From Chaetomium olivaceum (Eukaryota; Ascomycota; Sordariomycetes; Sordariales; Chaetomiaceae), in the NCBI GenBank assembly GCA_039881045.1, contig JAYWVB010000013.1:310001-374000 (forward strand): a stretch of DNA of 64,000 bases. The letters run 5' to 3'. This document shows positions 55,863 through 64,000 of this stretch, piece by piece. Position 1 is the first letter of the stretch. Each line of letters starts with the position of its first letter. The notes under the pieces are model-generated. The model searched no databases, had not been told where the DNA came from, and saw only the letters and a list, made by a program, of their open reading frames with translations. Both the position numbers and the translations under genes were made by a program.

Positions 55863-58710
55863 TTACCTCTCCGACCAAACATGCCTCTCGCTACAACCGG
55901 ACTCGACATGCCGGCGACGAGCGTTGCCTGACGGGAAGGTGTGGCCGCAATGTCGACACGTCCGATGTTCCCATGACGCGATAGAGCTCGGCTCCACACT
56001 GACAGTAGTGACAGGTCCCGAGTCGGCAGCCTTCTTTTTGGGTCTGATGTTTGTTTGCCGAGCAGGCAGGCCCGTGTACACCGGCGGTTCAGCCTCGTGC
56101 ATGCTGCCCTCGGCCGCCACTGATGCCGCCACCGCCTGGCTCTTGGCAAGTCTTCTGCGGCGCCACCGGCCGGTCTTTTTCTTCCTCTCGGGATCGTGGA
56201 ATTTGTACGAGCCGAGGGGTAGTTCTCCGATCTGCGACATAAGCTGCGAAGTCCGCTGCTTTTCGTCCTTGAACTCCTTCCCCTTGGACAGCCGCCGACG
56301 CGTGGTTTTGGCTGGCCCACGGTTCGGATCGTTCAGGTTCGGATCGTTCAGGTTCGGATCGTTCAGGTTCGGATCGTTCAGGTTCGGCTTCTTCTGTTTC
56401 GGATTGTTCTTGTAGTAGGACTTGTACCACATCGACAGCCGCTTGGAGAGATTGGCGGCGCCCACGACGCAGTCAAGGTCGCCCCAGCGTAGCACCTCGA
56501 TTGCTTCGGCAATCCTTTGAAGGGCGTCGCTGAAGCCGGCCCTGTCTAGCCCGTTCTGGTGGCTGACCTGGGCGATCAATGGGTCGAGATGACAAACAAC
56601 TAGCAGCTCGCTCGAGAAGGCAAACGCCCGGGTGAGCTGGTCGTATCTTAAACTGCCGCAAGATGCCCTTTTCCGCGACAGCTCCACCGTCAGGGACCGA
56701 AGGTGGGTAGCATAAAACGCTGTGGTTTGGGACTTGCTGTTCCATTGGGCCAATGTGTAGGCGTACAGCGCGGCGATTTCGACCTCGCTCGGGTTTTCAG
56801 TGTTGATGATCCCGTCAACGAGAGGCTTGTACTGCGCTTCGAAACGGTCGCGATTCACTGAAAAGTTTCGCTTCCAGTACCTCGTACAGGATGACCCCAA
56901 ATTCAGCACCGCTACATGGTTGTGACCGACCATTTCCCCGACCATGTCCATTACTTTCCCGCAGCCCATGCCAAGGTTGCTCGAAGGTTGTAAGGCGCCT
57001 TCGAATTCATCACCCGCATCAGGCATTTCGACCAAAACAACCCGGTCATCTTTGGGGTTTCCGATCTTTGACAGCAGCGAGTTTCGCAGTCGGTAGAGGA
57101 ATATCCGCAAGAAGATGGATCTGTTGGCCTGCGAGCAACCGGGGAAGCGGACGTCCGACAGACAAAGACAAATATTCCAGAGATGCAAAAGAAAGCCCAA
57201 ATCCAGCGGCCTTGTCGAGACTGTGTTATCGAGCTGCCCAAGCAGTTCCCACAGGAGAAAGCGAATCTTACCGCCCAACGGCGCTTGCCCAGAGATGATT
57301 CTGACAAGGCTTTCGCATTTGTGGTAGACAAGCTGCCACGGCAGCGAGCCACCGTCTACGCCAACTAGTTCGGCCGCATTGGGCCGCTTGACCCCGTCGA
57401 AAATGCCTTTGACAAGGCGGTCGAGGGCATGGAGCATGGCGTGTTGGCAGACAAAAGGCTCCCGAGCCTCGGGCGGTGGCGGGCCAGGAACCCTTCGCAA
57501 CTCCGCAATCAAGCGTCGGTTTGCTTGGAATACGAAGGCTGATGGGTGGCGTATTGTTTTGGGCAGAGACCTCGGGCTTGCTTTGGGCAGGGACTGGGCT
57601 GCTCGACGGCGGCCCTCTTTGGCCTTTTTGGTGACGTCGGGTTTGTCGGGTCTGTCGACTCCGTCGGGCCTGTCGGCTTCATCTGGTTTGTCGGCTTTAT
57701 CGGGGTCGTTGGTTTCATTGGGTGACCCAGGTTTCTCAGAGTTGCCGACTTCGTTCTTTTTGAATCTGTGTCGAAGAGTAGACACGCTGCGACTGTCTGT
57801 GAGCCGGGGTTCAAGTCTGTAAAGACACTCGCTTCGCCCGCTGCATGCACCATTTGGTAGCGTTGGAGTAAACCTACCCGATTTGTGTCCCGTAGATAGC
57901 CGACATCTCAAAGCAAACTTCCTCTGTCGTGTGGTTCTTCAAGAGGTAGAGATTGCGAATGGTGTTGCCCCAAAACTTCCAGTCAATCCGATTCCTTGAC
58001 TGACTGGGAGAGGGATAATTGACATCAGTAACAGATGCTCTCGCCAACACACTAGAGCCTGGTGCATTAACGCTAGAGGTAGGAGGGGCGGTAGCGGCGT
58101 CCTCAAGAAGGATATCCCCAGGCCGGTAGTCGATGGGGGCATTGAAGGCATCTGGGCCAATCGTCCAGTGTTCCTGCCCCTGGGATATTGGCTGAGGATA
58201 AAAGGGAACTTGTGTCATTGGCCAAGTTATAGGGGCGTCGGCCGTCATCTGGAACGGTACATTGAAATGGCTCCAGGTGCTGAGAGGTGTCAAGTCATGC
58301 GGTCCATGCCCCAGGTTGTGGGCGCCGGAATGACCGATCTGGGTGCAGGGATTGTTAATTTCAGGTCCTGTCATCATGGAGCCGTCGAACTGATCAGCCA
58401 GATTTAAAGAAAATGCATCGCACAAAGGCAGAGAATCAAACTCTGGCTCGTGACTATATAAATCATGATATGATGGCCCATCCATGGCGAGCTGGCCGTA
58501 GGAGGGAAATGTTTGAGTGAGATCGTCAGGCAAGGGAGCTTGTCTCAAAACAACTGCTCCCTCGGAGAAGGACTCGAGAGTGTTATAGACCTCCATGAGA
58601 TTGAGCTGTGCGTCCCAAGCGTCGGACTGGTCGTAGGTGTTGGGCTTGTTGTGGTAATCGGGGGAAAAGTCCCCCGGAGCTGGGACTTGACTCGAGTCGG
58701 ACTGCATCAT
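55863..58710 (-). CDS. Clr5-domain protein with repeat tracts and C-terminal zinc-finger-like motif
   Basis: Exons 58710..57878 and 57792..55863 give 920 aa. Exon 1 is disordered and acidic until the Clr5 motif (IDWKFWGNTIRNLYLLKNHT and EEVCFEMSAIYGTQIG). The intron (GTAGGT...ACAG, 85 nt) cuts this domain; STLRHRFKKNEV completes it. A charged tandem tract follows (PDKADKPDEADRPDGVDRPD), then a long helical region of ~400 residues without a known fold (VCQHAMLHALDRLVKGIFDG to AIEVLRWGDLDCVVGAANLS). Next come a PNLND repeat and a basic stretch. The protein ends with CRHCGHTFPSGNARRRHVES, close to a C2H2 finger, plus a further Cys. Clr5-domain proteins are fungal and usually large; their biochemical function is not known, and a chromatin or DNA role is only suggested by the Clr5 name. 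Confidence 0.87.
56321..56380 (-). repeat. Four perfect 15-bp tandem repeats encoding PNLND
   Basis: On the + strand GGTTCGGATCGTTCA is repeated four times without a single difference, followed by a partial fifth copy. The unit is 15 bp, so changes in copy number keep the reading frame of the Clr5-domain gene. Confidence 0.95.
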
Positions 58711-60002
58711 CTACAAGAAGAGAAGGGTTGTGACGTGGTTGGAGTGTGTGGTTCAAGTTAGTTTAGGAGATCGGGGGCCAGAACTCTGTTATATGTTGCA
58801 ATATGTCTGATGAAGGGAAGCTCTCTCATCTCCAGTTAACCATACGATCAACCCCGTTTTTTCCTGGCGGGTATCTAGTCTATGGGGGCGATCAGCATTA
58901 CCTGTACGTACCGTTCAATGACAAGGCTGTGCGAGCAGCGTCCATGAACGTAAGCTGCAAAGTTAATTGGGAGCAGAGAAACATATGTTGCGGGAACTTC
59001 CCCTAGTTCCCCAAACCGGCAATCCGCAGTCCGCCTTCTTTCATGCGTGCGTGTGGCGCTGACAACCTCAAAGCCTGCATGCACAGGTGCCCGTTTGCAT
59101 ATTCGCTACTCGTCAGTGGCCCGATCCTAACTTGCCCACCCTCCGTTGTCTGTCCCGCTCCATCTTGTGACCAATGCGGTCTCAGCGATGCTAAGTTGCT
59201 GCATAAGCTGGTGGCACATGAACGATGGTGATAGGCGGGACCACTCCCAGACACTGCCTTTCTACTCAACAATTGACACGCCAACGGTGGGCAAGGCAGA
59301 GCCGAGCATGCCCGTGGACAACCAGTATATTGATGGTGATACGGTGCCCTTGTTGGTACTCTCTGAGGAAGTATTGATGGTGATCTGGTCCTCTGCTGGG
59401 AGAAGCACCAAATCGAGGTACGGGGGTCTGTCCAACGCACTATCGTCTACCATCCCAGGCTGAGTTCCCGCACATTTGATAACTACCCCGCTCGCCGTGC
59501 TACCATCAAGGCAAAAAGAAGGGCTCTCGGAAGTGCACCTTGCGTCTGATTAGGCAGAATCACCAGAGCGCGAGCGGGGTGTAAGTCTCAGCAAGGCTCG
59601 GGTGACATCTCGCACAGCCTCGTCTCCATCCCCGAAGCCATGGAGTACAAACAATGGATGTATCTAAATATGATTATTTTGGCAAGAAGAACCTCAAGAT
59701 CATATATGGCCTTATCTTCAAGATTGGGAGTCTGGGTGTGCCTTGAGCGAGCAAACAATGCAGCTGCCCTAGTCTCAGGAGATAAATACCAGCAGCTCGA
59801 CCTCTCCAAAAGACCTGGAGTCACTCCAACTGCCTTCACTCCAACAGCACAAATGGTCACCATCAACACCTAAGTCGCTATTGTCTTGTGTCTTCTGATC
59901 CTCTGTCATCTTGCATTTATATGACGAGCATCCATCCATCCCCTTGCACCACGCGCTCTTCTTCCTTGATACACCTTATACGTCGTCCTCAACCCAACCA
60001 CG
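58711..60002. other. Divergent intergenic region
   Basis: Only short unrecognised ORFs on both strands. I see no RNA or repeat feature. It separates the Clr5 gene from the orphan membrane-protein gene. Confidence 0.5.
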
Positions 60003-61511
60003 ATGCCTGCTCTCCTCGAGTACCTGGCCGGTGGGAAGCCACCCAAGGCTCAGACCCGCAGCCGCAGAGTGGCCCACTCGTCGTCTTCGACCTCGCCATC
60101 CTCGACCTCGTCCTTGCCAATGGTTGCATCTTCCAAGGGCCCAAAGACCTCCAACCCAACCAAAGAGACCAAGGCCTCAAAGTCCTCCAAGTCTGCTTCT
60201 TCGGACAAGCCGTCTAAGGGCGTTAAGCCTCCTTCCGTTTCGTCACCGGCTGCCAAAGTCATCAATGTCCCTATGCCGCCTGAGGAAGAAGACGTCTGCT
60301 CGGTCGATGAAGACCCGAACAAGGCCGAGGCCAAGTCGGTCTGGCATGCGATTCGAAGATATGACGACAACAAAGGAAACTTAATCCTCGCTGTGATCAA
60401 GCCGGAGCAACTCGGACCTCTGAAGGAGAGGGTGCAGAAGCGTGGGGTGCTTTGCGTATGTATCATCTATCTCACTTTGAAATAATGTACCTCCTGCGTA
60501 TGTGCCAGACAGTCAGGGCTGCTGACACGATGTGTTGCCGTTGGCGTAGATTCCAAGCTCGTGGTCACCACCCCGGACGAGCTCCAGCGCAAGATCGACG
60601 CCTACGTCACGCCAAACTGCCGGAAGCTCTACCTCCTGGCCAGCACGACCGTGTGCTCCATCGCGTACCACATTTCCGACGTCGTCAAGGACGTCTGGGT
60701 TTACCCGTGCGGCAGGAGGAGCCTCACAGGCCAGCCCAACATGCTCTCCATCCGCGGCGACTCGACCTACTGCGGCGTCAGGGCCTACCAGTGGGACCAG
60801 CTGCCCCAGGCGATGCTGCCCAAAGCGCGCCAGATCACCTACGGCAAGGGCTGCAGCCTCGATATGCAGGGTTACCAAGAGGAAGCCCTGCAATTCATCC
60901 GCAACCAGCCATCGACGACGACTTTGCCCATGAGCATGGAGGAAATTACCGGCGTAAAGGAGCAGTTCCAGCTCCTGCAAGCCGAGCTCGCGTCCGGCCC
61001 GCCGGCGGGGCCGCAGCATGCGGGCAGCGGCCCCGGGCCGGTGACGGTGAGTGCGGGAGCAACAACAACGGCCAGTCCCACGGCCCCGCCACGCGCTGAC
61101 GGCACAGAGTCCTGGTTCCAGAGGTGGAAGCTCCTGGTCGCGGGCCTCGTCGGGGCGGGGACGGCGGGTGGTGTGGGGGGTGGGTTCATGTGGTTCGGCG
61201 CCGGCGGCATCTTCGTGAGGGGTCCGCTCGGCCTCTCGCTGTCGGCGGGCTATTTCAGCGTCGCCGCGGGAGGGGGCGTGTGCCTGGCTGCCGCGGGGGC
61301 GGGACTTGCGGTGGGGACTTTGTTTTACTTTGTTCCGTGGGGTAGGGTGTTCGACTATGTCAAGGGGAAGCTTTGGCAGATCTGGGGGTACATCTGCGAC
61401 GTTGTCGCCAGGATTTGGCAGAACATCAAGTCCTTGGCTAGCTACGTCATGTCAAAGGTCTCATTCCCCTGTGCCTCTCAAGGGCCGAAGCCTGCACAGT
61501 TCTCGATTTGA
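60003..61511 (+). CDS. Orphan protein with glycine-rich hydrophobic C-terminus
   Basis: Exons 60003..60455 and 60513..61511 (57-nt intron, GTATGT...ACAG) give 483 aa in a consistent frame. A second acceptor at the GCGTAG before 60551 would fit spacing but breaks the frame. The N-terminal 85 residues are Ser/Lys/Pro-rich and disordered. A conserved-looking middle part follows (AKSVWHAIRRYDDNKGNLIL, LYLLASTTVCSIAYHISDVV, WVYPCGRRSLTGQPNMLSIR, YCGVRAYQWDQLP). From about residue 370 there is an ~80-residue glycine-rich hydrophobic stretch (VAGLVGAGTAGGVGGGFMWF, then FSVAAGGGVCLAAAGAGLAV) and an aromatic, weakly amphipathic end (KLWQIWGYICDVVARIWQNI). I do not recognise the family. It looks like a membrane-inserting protein, but this is inference. 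Confidence 0.78.
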
Positions 61512-62407
61512 CGCCAGAGGCAAGGAACCCTAGGCTGGTGTTAACGCTAACAGACTTCATGGGATGCGAGGTTGGTGGTGCGATTCTACTTCCTTTACTT
61601 AGTATGTCCAGTTTGAGATCAGTTTGGTTCATGTGTTGTGTGGCGGGCTGGGCCACAGGGCCACAGGGCAGGCAGGGTCGGTCCGTGTTATTGGTCGAAC
61701 GCCGACAGCAGTAGCTGAGAACGGGATCGAGGGGGCCGCGTTGCTATGAGCAACTATGGGAACGCATGTAGTTCTGTTTGATCTATTCTTCATCGATTTC
61801 GTGTCGATATAGCCAAGCTCTTCTGCGTTGAAATACCTCGTGTAAATGATGAACTCGGATGCCACATGAGGAAAGCGGTCCAAAATTGGATGCATTGTGG
61901 GGTTGTGGATTGACCCAAGCATCACTCCGTGTGGGTGGGTGGAGCCACTCGCGACCTCGCTGCCCGTGTAAGGTTGAACCGAAGACGAGGTGGACGAAGT
62001 GGGGTGAGTTAGGTATTGAGCATGGGTAAGTACATACCTTACCTAGGGTGGATTCGAAGTTTGAACTCTAAGTCCAAGTGCATACAGTCACGTCCCACCC
62101 AGAAAGTAGCAGTAACGAAAGAACCCGATCAAGCTGTGATTTTATGTTTTCTATGCGCTAGCACTTTTATCCACGGCATCTCAGCAAGCACTTCGCTGCT
62201 GACCCAACAGACATCCACGCCCAACTCCCTCCAACTCTCCCGCCATAACTGTGTAGGTAAGATACCCAGCTAAGAAGATCATGCCACCAAAAAGAGGCGA
62301 CGGCGTGCCGCAGGCCTACCAGATGAGTCAAGAGAAACCCGAGGCTTTCACACCTTGCGTTTCCTTCTCCTTCTAGTATCCACACCATCGCGTACGTGCA
62401 TGGCAAT
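61512..62407. other. Intergenic region
   Basis: About 0.9 kb with no recognisable gene, RNA or repeat. Confidence 0.5.
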
Positions 62408-64000
62408 CTAAGCATGCTCGCCAAGCGCTGCCAGCTCGTCAACCACCATCTTCTTGGTCTTGATCTTCTTGACCTGCGTCTCCTCCAGCTTCTCTCCGCC
62501 CGCGAGCCTCATCTCGAGGTCCTCGATCGCGCGGATCTTCTTCTGCAAAGCCCTGACCTTCTTGGCGTTCGGGTTGGCCGATGACGCACCGCCAGCTCCG
62601 TCCGCGTCTACGGGAGTAGCCGGTGAGACGGGCGAGCCGCCGCCCTGACCTCCCTGACCGGGGCGGCTGCGGGAGGCGGCGCGTTGCGTGTTGTTGCGGT
62701 TGCGCGGGCCAGGTTGCAGATTGTTGGCATTACCATTGTTGTTGGCATTATTGTGGCGAGAGCGGCTGCGAGCATGCTGCTGACCGCGCCGGTCAGGGCT
62801 GCGGCCTTCGTTGCCCGATGCGCTGCCGTACTCGCGGGGAGACGGCGCAAGACCGCCTTCGGTAGGGGCTTCGGCAGCTGCGGCTGCAGCGGCGTCACCC
62901 TCCTTGGGCTTCTTGTTCCGCTTCTTCTTGTTCTTCTTGGCCGCGTTGCCCTCGTCAACGGGCGCCGCACCAGGAACGGAACGGCCAGCCGGCTCCGCTC
63001 CAGGAACCAGGTGGCGCGGACGGCCGAAGCCGTTGGGGCCGATGGAAGCCGTTCCGTTGCTGACGATGTGGGCGGCGCCGCCCTCGTCCTCACGCTTGAA
63101 GTGTAGCGGAGTCAGGGCGCCACGGGCACCGGGCGGACGGTAAGCCCCGACGGGCTTGGACGGAGTCTTGACCGTGCCGAGGAACGCCATGCCCGAGGCG
63201 TGCGGGGTGGGCACAGGGTGCAGAGGATCCCCGGCGGAAAGATTCTCTGCGGGGATGGGACGCCACATGGCATTGTACAACTCGACCATATCCTCGTTGT
63301 ACATGATGCCGCCGCCGACATGCCAGAGCTTGATGCCGTTGTCCACGCGGAGGCGAGGCGACGTGGTCGCAGTCATGATGTAGCGACTGTCGGGGCTCCA
63401 GGTGCAGACACTAGGGTTGCCGCTCTCGATAGTGCAGATCTTGCGGTAGTCCTTCTCCAGGTCATAGACATCGATCTGGCCAGCCAAGTTACCGAAGCCG
63501 GCAACCAGGGTGAACCGGCCCGTGGGAGAGAAGATGATGGTGTTGCGAGGACCGATCGGGAACGAGTGGATAGGCACGCCGCGGTGGTTGAAGATGGTCG
63601 TCTTGGCGGGCATGAAGCCGTAGATGACGCCGAACTCGGTCGAGTTGGGAGACCAGGCAACATCATGGATCGGCCCATCCTTGTCCAGGGTGATCCTAGC
63701 ATCGAACGACCCGTTGGCGCTCAACAGATACATGGTCGTCTCGCCATAGTAGCTCTTGTTCGACTTGTCGACTTCTGTTTGTGCCAGCACAATCAGGCTC
63801 GTTCCCAGTGCGTTCCACTTCAGCTGCACCTTGTCGCCCTTGAAGAAGGTCTTTTGGGAGATGGGGCTCGTGAACGACGGCACGTTGTAGACCTTAACGG
63901 CAGCAGGTTGGCCCTAGAAGAATAAGGTTAGGGTCGAGTTCGGGAAGACCTAGATATTCTTTTTTGGGCTTACCTTGCGCTCAGGAATAAAAACGGCAAC
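62408..64000 (-). CDS. Eukaryotic translation initiation factor eIF2A (N-terminus beyond the right edge)
   Basis: Visible exons are 63913..62408 and, at the edge, 64000..63974 (VAVFIPERK), joined by a 59-nt intron (GTAAGC...TAG). The protein continues GQPAAVKVYN, then WD-like blades of the eIF2A propeller: FFKGDKVQLKWNALGTSLIV, GPIHDVAWSPNSTEFGVIYG, IFSPTGRFTLVAGFGNLAGQ and VCTWSPDSRYIMTATTSPRL. After residue ~270 of the visible part come low-complexity Ala, Asn and Arg/Ser stretches (KKNKKKRNKKPKEG) and a final coiled coil (KKVRALQKKIRAIEDLEMRL). eIF2A acts in alternative start-site selection and stress translation. The visible frame is intact. The gene is truncated only by the window edge. 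Confidence 0.93.

Overview
This window comes from a filamentous ascomycete genome. Genes carry short introns (mostly 50-100 nt) with GTAHGT donors and CTAAC-type branch points. The gene set is typical of Sordariomycetes: DASH subunit Dam1, fungal GGA, a Clr5-domain protein and two STAND/NLR-like proteins. A Chaetomiaceae-like source is my inference. I see no plasmid, phage, transposon, CRISPR or rRNA sequence.

Layout, left to right. 1-2.1 kb has no recognisable gene. 2.1-20 kb is mainly housekeeping: SprT/HMG protease, Mog1 (Ran regulator), an HIT hydrolase, a Sec14-like CRAL-TRIO protein, Dam1, a DUF167 protein, a mitochondrial peroxiredoxin, the ketone-body enzyme SCOT, an Ariadne RBR ubiquitin ligase and an FHA/SNIP1-like splicing factor. 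21.8-37.4 kb is the accessory core. It holds two large same-strand genes, each fusing an alpha/beta hydrolase to a STAND NTPase (one NB-ARC, one NACHT plus a WD40-like tail), which flank a fructosamine-3-kinase and an aldo-keto reductase. 37.7-51.8 kb returns to housekeeping: GGA adaptor, Tsr3, mitochondrial IF-2 with a repeat-rich N-terminus, a membrane protein, a PP28/PDAP1-like protein and an unknown LRR-like protein. 52-64 kb holds a secreted tripeptidyl-peptidase-like S33 enzyme, a Clr5-domain protein with hypervariable repeats, an orphan glycine-rich membrane protein and eIF2A, cut by the right edge.

The most important caution is reading-frame integrity. In at least nine genes the conserved protein continues in a neighbouring frame after a single-base jump, usually as if one base were missing and several times in a homopolymer run. 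Housekeeping genes (GGA, Ariadne, Sec14-like) are affected, so draft-sequence indels look likelier than pseudogenes. Restoring one base makes each total coding length divisible by three. Spliced models here were built by hand from splice motifs, phase and conserved-protein continuity; splice coordinates are predictions.
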